In this document: positions 34,128 through 41,818 of the stretch, piece by piece
How positions within the stretch are numbered: position 1 is the stretch's first letter
Layout: every line of letters starts with the position of its first letter
NCBI GenBank assembly: GCA_964247695.1
Contig: CAXTVI010000009.1
Coordinates: forward strand, 41,038 to 105,037
Direction of reading: 5' to 3'
DNA from: Lichenicoccus sp964247695
GTDB lineage: Bacteria; Pseudomonadota; Alphaproteobacteria; Acetobacterales; Acetobacteraceae
DNA: 64,000 bases
Notes under the pieces: model-generated
Databases searched by the model: none
What the model saw: only the letters and a program-made list of their open reading frames with translations
What the model was told of the DNA's origin: nothing
Translations under genes and position numbers: made by a program

Positions 34128-34898
34128 CTATCTGGATCGCATGGTATCAAGCGGCCCGGTCTCGCGCGGTGTCAGTGAGCTCCGCTCGGCGCTGGCTTTT
34201 ATCCGCACATCCTCGGGCGCAACGCAGCCTGCCATGCACTCCTTGTCTGCTGTGTCCGGTCGGGGATCGAGCAAGGTAAAGCCTTGCCGGTTCGTGAGCT
34301 TGATCTGTGGGAGAGACCTTGCATCCGCTACGAAATCGTCCGCGACAGCGTTGTTCAGGTTCAGGATGAAGGCCGTGAGCGCGTATACCTGGTTCGACGA
34401 CAGACTGTGTGGGGCATTGAACGGCATCGCCCGGTTTATGTAGTCCCAGATGCCGGCTGAATAAGGCCAGAAGTTGCCGACCGTCCGGTCCGGTTGGTCG
34501 GACCTGAGGTCATCCTCGCCGACAAGCTTTGGATAACGGCCGAGGCCCTCGCCGAATGTCCCGTGGCACTGCGCGCACTGAGAGGCAAATACGCTCGCGC
34601 CCTGCGTGACGCTGCCGCTACCCGGCGGCAGGCCGGTGCCATCCGGTAGGATTGCGATGGACCATGCGGCAATCTGTTGCGGGGACGGGAGGGTGCCGTA
34701 GCCGTAGTGCCCGACATGGCTGTTTTCACCTTCGGCGGGAGGTGCATCTTTCGCCAGTTCGGCGGCCTGATCGGTCGTCCTGCCATCAGGATCTTTGGAC
34801 ACCGGAACCGGAGCACCGGCTGCCTGCGTGGGTTGGAGGACCGGGAGCATTGCGAGGCAAAGCAGCCCCGTGAGGCTCGATCTATACGAGTTGGACAT
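34128..34898 (-). CDS. soxD: Cytochrome c subunit SoxD of sulfane dehydrogenase
   Basis: A 256-residue secreted cytochrome c. A signal peptide (SLTGLLCLAMLPVLQPTQAAG) is followed by a single heme site CAQCH (108-112), the SoxD-type segment GRYPKLVGEDDL, a heme-ligand Met region (INRAMPFNAP) and a C-terminal pair in ECMAGC. The classical Paracoccus SoxD carries two hemes; here I see one CxxCH, as in many single-heme homologues. ATG 34898 overlaps the soxC end by 17 nt; upstream starts give non-signal sequence. It accepts electrons from SoxC. Confidence 0.9.
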   Translation of the reverse strand: MSNSYRSSLTGLLCLAMLPVLQPTQAAGAPVPVSKDPDGRTTDQAAELAKDAPPAEGENSHVGHYGYGTLPSPQQIAAWSIAILPDGTGLPPGSGSVTQGASVFASQCAQCHGTFGEGLGRYPKLVGEDDLRSDQPDRTVGNFWPYSAGIWDYINRAMPFNAPHSLSSNQVYALTAFILNLNNAVADDFVADARSLPQIKLTNRQGFTLLDPRPDTADKECMAGCVAPEDVRIKASAERSSLTPRETGPLDTMRSR

Positions 34899-36171
34899 TG
34901 TTGACAGATCCGTCGGCCTGGACTTGCCAAGTCTGGACGGCATTGTTGTTGTAAATCGGTCTGACGCCCCGGACCTTGCGGAGTTCGGCGATAGTCGGCT
35001 GCACAAAGCCAGTTTCGTCTACCGCCCTCGATTGAAGCAACGCTGGCTTGCCGTCCCAGCGCCACTCGATGGAAAAGCGGGTGAGCGCCTTGGGCAGCAC
35101 CGGCTCCTGCAGATGTGCCCGTTTCCAGTCGATACCGCCATCGAACGACACATCGACCTGGGCGACCCTGCCGAGACCGCTCCAGGCCAGCCCCCGGACC
35201 TCATACAGTCCCGGGCCGGACATCGGCTTTTCCGGGCAGGGGAACGTCACCACGGATTTGGCGTAGAGCGCCCAGGTAAATGCGCGACTGGTCCCGTCCG
35301 GCATCAATTCGGTGTATTCCGCGGTCTCCTCGCGCGTGAACCAGGGCCGGTCTCCGACCTGCAGACGGCGCAGCCACTTGATGTTGACGCTGCCCTGCCA
35401 GCCGGGAACCAGCAGCCGGATCGGGAATCCCTGTTCAGGACGGAGGGCTTCACCGTTCTGGCCGTAGACGACGAGGCAGTCGTCGAGACATTTCTGAAGC
35501 GGCAGGCTCCTGTCCATGTGCGCTCCGTCTGCGCCTTCCGCCAGAACCCAGGCTGCACCCTTCTTCAGCCCGGTCTCTTCGAGCAGCGTCGACAGCCGCA
35601 CGCCGGTCCACTCGGCGCATCCAAGCATGCCGTGCGTGAACTGCAGCGAATTGAGCTGAGGGCCGCGCCACTCCATTCCGCCGTTGGCGGAGCATTCGAC
35701 AAAGTGGATCGCCGAAACCGATGGGAAGCGCTGCAGATCGGCGAGGCTGAGGAGCAGCGGCCGGTCGACCATCCCATGGATCATCAACCGGTGGGTTGCG
35801 GGAACGATTTCGGGTCGCCCGGCGTGGGTCCGCTCGAAGAAAAGTCCGCTGGCGGTGATAATGCCCGTCTGATCCTGCAAAGGCGTGAAATCGACGGAGC
35901 TCTGCGTGGTTGCCGTGAGCCACGGTACGTTTCGCCGGATCACGTCGGCCACGTAGCGTGAAGGGCTGCCATAGGGCTGATCGTCGACACCGGCACCGAG
36001 AGTACGTGACCAGATCGGGTCGTCGAGTGGCTCGGACGGAGCATTCGCGACGGCCGTATTTCGGGCTCCCGTCGCATGACCAGCACGTGCGCCAAGTAAC
36101 ATGGTTCCAGCAGCCAGCACGCGACTGCCGAGGACGCGTCGGCCGAGGTGCCGACGTGACTCCTCTTCCAT
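34882..36171 (-). CDS. soxC: Sulfane dehydrogenase molybdoprotein SoxC
   Basis: A 429-residue molybdopterin protein of the sulfite oxidase family. A Tat signal (RRVLGSRVLAAGTML) is followed by the moco-cysteine segment HFVECSANGGMEWRGPQ, the LVPGWQGSVNIKWLR block and the C-terminal dimer domain. ATG 36171 follows GGGAGGTGG and is chosen over an upstream ATG. With SoxD it oxidises the sulfane sulfur left on SoxY, so thiosulfate can go fully to sulfate without sulfur globules. It is the first gene of the sox run; no soxX or soxA precedes it. Confidence 0.93.
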   Translation of the reverse strand: MEEESRRHLGRRVLGSRVLAAGTMLLGARAGHATGARNTAVANAPSEPLDDPIWSRTLGAGVDDQPYGSPSRYVADVIRRNVPWLTATTQSSVDFTPLQDQTGIITASGLFFERTHAGRPEIVPATHRLMIHGMVDRPLLLSLADLQRFPSVSAIHFVECSANGGMEWRGPQLNSLQFTHGMLGCAEWTGVRLSTLLEETGLKKGAAWVLAEGADGAHMDRSLPLQKCLDDCLVVYGQNGEALRPEQGFPIRLLVPGWQGSVNIKWLRRLQVGDRPWFTREETAEYTELMPDGTSRAFTWALYAKSVVTFPCPEKPMSGPGLYEVRGLAWSGLGRVAQVDVSFDGGIDWKRAHLQEPVLPKALTRFSIEWRWDGKPALLQSRAVDETGFVQPTIAELRKVRGVRPIYNNNAVQTWQVQADGSVNNVQLV

Positions 36172-36462
36172 CGACCACCTCCCGCGCACGCCGGCTGCCG
36201 AGGACGGCACCCGCTCGTGCTGGACCTCACTGCACGCCTTTCAGTTAAGGGCTGCAAGTCCAAAGCCAAGCAAACAATCGGAACTTCTCATTGCTGCGCT
36301 GCGGCAATCCTTGCACTGCGCTGTCGATGAGTGGAAGCCCGAAGCTTACGCAACAGGGTATTGTCGTTGATGATATGTCCTGGATGCAGTCTGTATTGAA
36401 ATCGAAATGATCTGCGTCTTGCCCCGACCTGACCCGCGGTGAGGCCGCCGCGGTCCTTCGCG
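36172..36462. other. 291-bp region upstream of soxC
   Basis: No gene is supported. It should hold the sox promoter and leader on the minus strand. It is less GC-rich than the flanks, with AT-rich patches near 36355-36415. I could not identify a convincing -35/-10 pair or a regulator gene (soxR or similar) nearby. The right end contains the terminator-like hairpin of the EamA gene. Confidence 0.4.
36431..36455 (-). terminator. Hairpin after rppH-EamA operon
   Basis: GACC(C)GCGG (36431-36439) pairs with CCGCGGTC (36448-36455) with one bulge, just after the EamA stop in the minus direction. No T run is evident, so termination strength is uncertain. Confidence 0.4.
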
Positions 36463-37344
36463 TCACGCGTCCATCGCCGTCGCGTGCGCCTCGCCGGACA
36501 GCGCGCTGCCGGCGGCGGCGGCCACGATGCACAGGATCGCCAGCCAGCGCAGCGGCGCCAGGTGCTCGCCCAGCAGCACCAGGCCGAACAGCGCCGCCAG
36601 CGCCGGATCGAGGCTCATCAGGATGCCGAACGAGCGCGTGCTGAGATGGCGCATCGCCGCCATCTCCAGCGAATAGGGCAACGCGCTCGACAGCACCGCG
36701 ACCGCCGCCGCCTGCGCCAGATGCAGCGGGTCATGCAGCGCCGGCACCATCGCGGGCAGGCAGAACGGCACGATGGCGATGGCCGCGACCGTGAGGCCAA
36801 GCGCCGTGACATGCGGACCGGCTTCGGTCCGGCTCACGCGCTGGCCGAACACGATGTACAGCGCCCAGAACAGGCCGGCGCCGAAGGCGAACATCACACC
36901 GATCGGGTCCACCGCGTGCAGCGCCGCCACCGGGTCGAGCAGCAGCGCCAGCCCCGCGACCACGAGCCCGGCCCAGAGCAGGTCGAGCAGGCGACGCGAG
37001 CCGAGAAAGGCGAGCGCCAGCGGCCCGGTGAACTCGACCGCGACCGCTGCCCCCAGCGGAAGCCGCGCCAGGCTGAGATAGAACAGCAGGTTCATGATGC
37101 CGAGCGAGAGCCCGTACGGCACGATGGCCGCAAGCGTGCTGCGCGAGAGGTGCCGGCGCCAGGGCCGCCAGAGCCCCAGCAGCAGCAGGCAGGACAGGCC
37201 GATGCGTAAGCCCACCATGCCGGCGGCGCCGAACACCGGGAACAGCGACTTGGCGATGGAGGCGCCGAGCTGGAAGGAGGCGATGCCGCCCACCAGCATC
37301 GGTACCGCCGCCAGCGAGCGCTGCGGCGGATGCGGCGTGCTCAG
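36463..37344 (-). CDS. EamA/RhtA-like exporter, probable CTG start
   Basis: An inner-membrane protein of about 293 residues with ten helices. It resembles the threonine/homoserine exporter RhtA (GGIASFQLGASIAKSLFPVFG, then VAVEFTGPLALAF and MSLDPALAALFG). The first ATG in frame (37299) lies at the start of helix 1 and would remove the leader that family members have. CTG 37344 gives a normal start (STPHPPQRSLAAVP) and overlaps the rppH stop as CTGA, matching the 4-nt overlaps elsewhere in this operon. If CTG is not used, the gene begins at 37299. Substrate is unknown, perhaps an amino acid. Confidence 0.85.
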   Translation of the reverse strand: MSTPHPPQRSLAAVPMLVGGIASFQLGASIAKSLFPVFGAAGMVGLRIGLSCLLLLGLWRPWRRHLSRSTLAAIVPYGLSLGIMNLLFYLSLARLPLGAAVAVEFTGPLALAFLGSRRLLDLLWAGLVVAGLALLLDPVAALHAVDPIGVMFAFGAGLFWALYIVFGQRVSRTEAGPHVTALGLTVAAIAIVPFCLPAMVPALHDPLHLAQAAAVAVLSSALPYSLEMAAMRHLSTRSFGILMSLDPALAALFGLVLLGEHLAPLRWLAILCIVAAAAGSALSGEAHATAMDA

Positions 37345-37850
37345 GACCCGACCGGCCTCGCGAAAGCCGCGAACGCCACCGCAAGGATGGCGTAGGTCGC
37401 CCGCTTGAAGCCGACCTCCTGCAGCGGCAGCTCGACCAGTGGCAGCCACTTCCAGGCATCGAACTCGGGATGCGGGTCGAGGTCGAGGCGGATGTCGGCA
37501 TCATCGCCGAGGAAGCGCAGCGCGAACCAGCGCTGCCGCTGGCCGCGGAACCTGCCGCCCAGCGCGCGGCCGAGCAGTGCCGCCGGCAGGTCGTACGACA
37601 GCCAGTCCGGATGCTCGCCGATGATCTCGGCCCGGTCGGTGCCGACCTCCTCGCGCAGTTCGCGCAGCACCGCCGTGCGTGGGTCCTCGTCGCCATCGAT
37701 GCCGCCCTGCGGCAGTTGCCACACGCCCGGCTTGCCTTCCGCGTTCGGCAGGTCGGCGCGACGTGCGACCAGTACCAGCCCGTCGCGGTTGAACAGCACC
37801 GCGCCGACGTTCGGCCGATAGGGCAGGGCGGTGTAGTCGGTCAGGCTCAC
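37341..37850 (-). CDS. rppH: RNA pyrophosphohydrolase (Nudix)
   Basis: A 169-residue Nudix hydrolase. The opening YRPNVGAVLFNRDGLVLVARR and WQLPQGGIDGDEDP lead into the Nudix box with its REL-REE-VG core (RELREEVGTD). Later come the RppH-type GQRQRWFALRF and EFDAWKWLPL. It removes pyrophosphate from 5' triphosphate RNA and starts mRNA decay. It overlaps the DUF610 gene by 4 nt upstream and the EamA gene downstream. Confidence 0.93.
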   Translation of the reverse strand: MSLTDYTALPYRPNVGAVLFNRDGLVLVARRADLPNAEGKPGVWQLPQGGIDGDEDPRTAVLRELREEVGTDRAEIIGEHPDWLSYDLPAALLGRALGGRFRGQRQRWFALRFLGDDADIRLDLDPHPEFDAWKWLPLVELPLQEVGFKRATYAILAVAFAAFARPVGS

Positions 37851-38959
37851 TCCACGCTCCGCTTGGCCAGGACCGCATCCGCCGGGGCCGCGGAGAGGCT
37901 GCTGACCGGCACCAGGATCATCCCGCGTGCCGCGAGGGTGCGACTCCAGGCGGCGATGCGCGCCACCGTGACAGGATAGAGCGGTCCCGCAACCCCGATC
38001 GCGTGGCCGTCGTGCAGCGCGATCTGCTCGAGCTGCACCAGGCGGGCATCGATCGCGGCGGCATCCTCGATCTCGTCGAGGCGCAGGTCGGCGCTGGCGC
38101 CCCAGATCCCGAGAGGCCGGTCGGTGCCCGGGCTGGCGTTCAGGTAGAACAGTCCCCGGGCCCCCAGACCGTGCGCCACCACGCTGAACTCCGGCAGGCT
38201 GGTGAAGCCCTCGCCGGCGAGGCCGGAGAGCGCGTTGGTCACGCCGGCATAGCCCTGCAGGCGCGACAGGGCCCAGTCCAGCCGGCGCTGGTTCTGCTGG
38301 GAGCCGAGATCCTCGTTCAACGCCTGCGGCCCCTCGTCGTCGTTCGGGGCATGCAGCGGCTGCATCGGCAGGGAGAGCAGCAGCTCGTGGCCATGCAGGC
38401 GCGCATCGGCCAGCAGCGGCTCGAGGTCCGGCGCGTAGGGTGACACGCCAAGGCTCACCGCCGCCGGCAGGCTCTCGATGGCGGCGGTGCTGTCGGCCGC
38501 GGACAGGCCGAGGCCCTCCAGCAGGATGCCGATGCGCCGCGGCGGCGGCAGCCCGACCCTGGGTGGCGTCCAGCCGGCATAGACGATGCGCGCCTGCCGG
38601 CCGTCGGGCGCGATGCGCGGCAGCAGGACGCCGTCCTCGTCTGGCGCCGCCTCCAGGAGGGCCGGTTCAGGTGCGGCGATCGTCACCATGGGATGCGGGA
38701 TCGTCACGGCGTGGGCTGGCTTTGCGGCCAGCTTCGCGACTGCCATGGGCCGCGCCGTCGCCTGGACCGGGCCGGGTGCAGGCCTGACCGGTCCGAGCCA
38801 TTGCAGCGTCGCGGCGCCGACGCCTGCGGTCAGCAGCAGCACCGACCAGAACACCAGCAGGGCGCGACCGCCACGCGAAGCCGGGAGCTTCGGTCGTACG
38901 ATCGCCGACCCGGCGCGGGCGAGATGGCCGAGGCCAGGGATCCTCGGGATCCGCCGCAT
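37847..38959 (-). CDS. Divergent polysaccharide deacetylase (DUF610) protein
   Basis: A 370-residue protein with one N-terminal membrane anchor (ALLVFWSVLLLTAGVGAATL), a proline/alanine-rich linker and a C-terminal deacetylase-like domain of the YibQ/DUF610 family. Recognisable segments are RIGILLEGLGLS, LPAAVSLGVSPYAPDL, HELLLSLPMQPLHAPNDDEGP and GRVT-like NALSGLAGEGFTS. It probably acts in the periplasm on cell-wall material; no substrate is proven for the family. It always tends to sit after ctpA in Alphaproteobacteria, as here (24-bp gap), and overlaps rppH by 4 nt. Confidence 0.88.
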   Translation of the reverse strand: MRRIPRIPGLGHLARAGSAIVRPKLPASRGGRALLVFWSVLLLTAGVGAATLQWLGPVRPAPGPVQATARPMAVAKLAAKPAHAVTIPHPMVTIAAPEPALLEAAPDEDGVLLPRIAPDGRQARIVYAGWTPPRVGLPPPRRIGILLEGLGLSAADSTAAIESLPAAVSLGVSPYAPDLEPLLADARLHGHELLLSLPMQPLHAPNDDEGPQALNEDLGSQQNQRRLDWALSRLQGYAGVTNALSGLAGEGFTSLPEFSVVAHGLGARGLFYLNASPGTDRPLGIWGASADLRLDEIEDAAAIDARLVQLEQIALHDGHAIGVAGPLYPVTVARIAAWSRTLAARGMILVPVSSLSAAPADAVLAKRSVE

Positions 38960-38983
38960 CCCGCACCTCGGCCCGTTCCGCGC

Positions 38984-40396
38984 CTACGGCGTGCCGGCGT
39001 GCTGGGTCGGGCGGTCGGTGATCATCGCCTGGATGACCTTGAGCCCCTGCTGCAGCTGGAAGTCGGTCGACGGCTTGGTGAGGTCGAACTTCGGCCAGTT
39101 CGACGGCGGCTTGTCCGGGATGGTCTTGGCGATCGCCGGCAGGTCGTTGCGCGGGGGCGCCTTTGCCTGGTTGCCGCCCTGGTTCTTGATGATGTGGTCG
39201 AGATCGGCCTCCCGCGGCATGAAGCGCGACAGGTCGTCGCGGTCCTCCTGCACGCTGACGTCGGGCGTGATGCCCAGGCCCTGGATCGAGCGCCCGGACG
39301 GCGTGTAGTAGCGCGCCGTGGTCAGCCGGATGGCGCCGTTGCCGGGGATCGGGATCACCGTCTGCACCGATCCCTTGCCGAACGAGCGCTCGCCCAGCGT
39401 GACCGAGCGCTGGTGGTCCTGCAGCGCCCCGGCGACGATCTCGCTCGCCGAGGCCGAGCCCTGGTTGATCAGCACCAGCAGCGGTGCGCCGTCGGTGATG
39501 TCGGTGCCGTGCGCGTTCATGCGCTGGCTGTCCTCGGGGTGGCGTGCACGGGTGGAGACCACCTCTCCCGAGGCGATGAAGTCGTCGCAGACATCGACCG
39601 CCTGCTCGAGCAGGCCGCCCGGATTGTTGCGCAGGTCGAGGATCAGCCCCGACAGGTGGCCACCGGCCTGGTGGGTCAGCTTCTCGTAGGCCGCGCGCAG
39701 GCCCGGATCGGTCTCCTCGTTGAACTGCGACACCCGGATGTAGCCGACCTTTCCGTAGAGGGCCGACTTGATCACCTGGATATGGATGATCTCCCGCGTC
39801 ATGGTGACGTCGTACGGCTTGTCGACGCCCGGACGCTTGATCCCCAGCGTGATCTTCGAGCCCGGCTCGCCGCGCATGCGCTCGACCGCGTCGTTCAGCG
39901 AGATGCCGTCCATGCTCTTGGAGTTGATCGACAGGATCAGGTCGCCGGACTTCATGCCGGCGCGCGAGGCCGGCGTGCCGTCCATCGGAGAGATCACCTT
40001 GACCAGGCCGTCCTCGCCGGTGACCTCGAGACCCAGGCCGCCGAATTCGCCCCTGGTCTGCACCTGCATGTCGGCGAACTGCTTCTCGGTCATGTAGGCG
40101 CTGTGCGGATCGAGCCCGGACAGCATGCCGTTCAGCGAGTTGGTGATCAGGTCGCGATCGGTGACCGGCTCGACATAGTCCGCCCGAACCCGCTCGAACA
40201 CGTCGCCGAACAGGGTCAGCAGCCGGTAGGTCTCGGCATGGTTCTGTGAGGGAGCCTCGTCGGCGAGTGCCGCCGGCATGAATCCCGCGATGTTCATGCC
40301 AAGGCCGTGATGCGTCACCAGCCTTCCGAGATCGGGACCGGCCACGACGCCCGCGAGGAACGCGGACCCGAGCAGCAGGCCTGTGCGCAACTTCAT
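38984..40396 (-). CDS. ctpA: C-terminal processing protease CtpA (S41)
   Basis: A 470-residue periplasmic serine protease. After a signal peptide (MKLRTGLLLGSAFLAGVVAG) come a helical part ending LSGLDPHSAYMTEKQF, a PDZ domain (GGLGLEVTGEDGLVKVISPMDGTPASRAGM) and the catalytic core. The Ser is in NQGSASASEIVAGAL and the Lys in RSFGKGSVQTV. ATG 40396 follows AGGAG. It trims proteins that control peptidoglycan hydrolases. It is preceded by an EnvC-like gene, whose product is a plausible functional partner. Confidence 0.95.
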   Translation of the reverse strand: MKLRTGLLLGSAFLAGVVAGPDLGRLVTHHGLGMNIAGFMPAALADEAPSQNHAETYRLLTLFGDVFERVRADYVEPVTDRDLITNSLNGMLSGLDPHSAYMTEKQFADMQVQTRGEFGGLGLEVTGEDGLVKVISPMDGTPASRAGMKSGDLILSINSKSMDGISLNDAVERMRGEPGSKITLGIKRPGVDKPYDVTMTREIIHIQVIKSALYGKVGYIRVSQFNEETDPGLRAAYEKLTHQAGGHLSGLILDLRNNPGGLLEQAVDVCDDFIASGEVVSTRARHPEDSQRMNAHGTDITDGAPLLVLINQGSASASEIVAGALQDHQRSVTLGERSFGKGSVQTVIPIPGNGAIRLTTARYYTPSGRSIQGLGITPDVSVQEDRDDLSRFMPREADLDHIIKNQGGNQAKAPPRNDLPAIAKTIPDKPPSNWPKFDLTKPSTDFQLQQGLKVIQAMITDRPTQHAGTP

Positions 40397-40471
40397 GCCG
40401 TATCGTCTCCTGATCGCCGCCTGCACCGGCGGCTGTTCATCCAGCATGCCATATAGAGCGGCGGCAGCGTA

Positions 40472-40496
40472 TCTCCTGAAGATTACACTCAGGAGA
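40472..40496. terminator. Hairpin between envC-like gene and ctpA
   Basis: TCTCCTGA (40472-40479) and TCAGGAGA (40489-40496) form an 8-bp stem with a 9-nt loop within a 117-bp gap. It may modulate read-through or ctpA mRNA stability. It lacks a T tract. Confidence 0.35.
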
Positions 40497-40513
40497 GGCG
40501 GTGTGAACGCTTC

Positions 40514-41818
40514 TCAGGGACGGCCGTGCAGGAAGGCAGCCGGATCGATCGCCTGCTCGCCATGGCGAAGCTGCACATAGAGGGTCGGCCGGGTGCGGCT
40601 GCCGCCGCCGAAGTCCGGCATGGTGCCGAGTGCCACACCGTGCGCCAGGTGCTGGCCGACCGCGACATCCAGCCGCTGCAGGCCGGCCAGCACGAAGCGG
40701 TAGCCATGCCCGCAATCGACGATCAGCATCTGCCCGTACGACCGGAAGGGCCCCGCGAAATCGATGCGCCCGTCGCAGGGCGCGCTTACCGACGCGAGCG
40801 GCGGCGGTGCATAGCTGATCCCGGTGGCGGGCCCGGCATCGGTCGGTGTCCCCCAGGCCTGCACGATCCGTCCGGCGACCGGCGCATTCCCGGCCGCGCC
40901 CGGGGCCAGGCCCGGACCGGCCTCGACGGCGACCGATGCGGCGCTGGCGCGAGCGGCTCCGGCGGCAACCGGGCGACGCTGGCGATCGGCGGCCGCGGCC
41001 TCGCGCCGGAACCGCTCCGCGGTTGCCTTCTGCGCCGCGTCGAGAGCGGCGACGGCGTCCTGCAGGCTGGCGGCGAGCGCGGCGGTGGCAGCGGCCTGGC
41101 GTGCCGCCACGTCGGCGGCCCGCGCGGAGGCACGCTGGCGGGCCAGCGCCTCGGCCGCCTGTGCGGTCACGTCCGCGTCACGCGCCAGCTGCTCGCGCCT
41201 CAGGGTGGCGAGACCGGCCTGCTGGCCCCCGAGCGCGGCACTGAGCCGGAGCAGTTCAGACTGGCCAGCCCGGATCGCCTCCGCCCTGCGTTCGAGGTCC
41301 GCACCGAGCCCGCGCAGCACCAGCAGGCCGCTCAGCGCGTCCTCCGGGCGCGCTGGCGAAGCAAGCAGGGTCTCGGCGGGATACAGCGACAGCCGCTCGA
41401 TCAGCGGCAGCAGCGGTGCGAGGGCCGCCGCCTGCCGCGCCAGCGCCGCTTCGAGCTGCCGGCGTTGCAGTCCGAGGTCGTCGATGCGCGCCTGCGTCTC
41501 GACCACCTGTTGCTCGGTCTGCCGCAGCCGCCCTGACGCATCTTGCGATCGCGCGGACAAGGCGATTGCATGGGCCTGGTCGGCCTGCGCCTGGCGGGCG
41601 GCCGCCTGTTGCAGGGCCAGCGAGGCATGGCGCTCGATCTCGGCGGCCCTGAGCCGTGCCGCCGCCGCCGCCGCCTGTGCGGCAAGCCGGGCTGCCTCCG
41701 CGCCATGGAGCGGGCGCCCATGTCGGGGATTGGCGGCCAGGGCCGGAAGGGCTGCGAGCAGGCAGCCGGCGAGAAGCAGGCTGCCGGCGGCTGAGGCGCT
41801 CAGCGCGATCCGTTTCAG
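40514..41818 (-). CDS. EnvC-like murein hydrolase activator (M23 fold), probable CTG start
   Basis: A 434-residue protein if started at CTG 41818. It has a classic signal peptide (KRIALSASAAGSLLLAGC, then LLAALPALA), a long Ala/Arg/Gln-rich coiled coil and a degenerate M23 (LytM) domain at the C-terminus (APCDGRIDFAGPFRSYGQMLIVDCG, then GYRFVLAGL). The canonical zinc-ligand set is incomplete: the HxxxD-type and terminal HxH ligands are not visible. It is therefore likely an activator of amidases, as EnvC is, rather than an endopeptidase. No ATG, GTG or TTG lies near the signal peptide; the CTG overlaps the gpmI stop as CTGA. A truncated reading from TTG 41560 would lose the signal. Confidence 0.88.
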   Translation of the reverse strand: MKRIALSASAAGSLLLAGCLLAALPALAANPRHGRPLHGAEAARLAAQAAAAAARLRAAEIERHASLALQQAAARQAQADQAHAIALSARSQDASGRLRQTEQQVVETQARIDDLGLQRRQLEAALARQAAALAPLLPLIERLSLYPAETLLASPARPEDALSGLLVLRGLGADLERRAEAIRAGQSELLRLSAALGGQQAGLATLRREQLARDADVTAQAAEALARQRASARAADVAARQAAATAALAASLQDAVAALDAAQKATAERFRREAAAADRQRRPVAAGAARASAASVAVEAGPGLAPGAAGNAPVAGRIVQAWGTPTDAGPATGISYAPPPLASVSAPCDGRIDFAGPFRSYGQMLIVDCGHGYRFVLAGLQRLDVAVGQHLAHGVALGTMPDFGGGSRTRPTLYVQLRHGEQAIDPAAFLHGRP

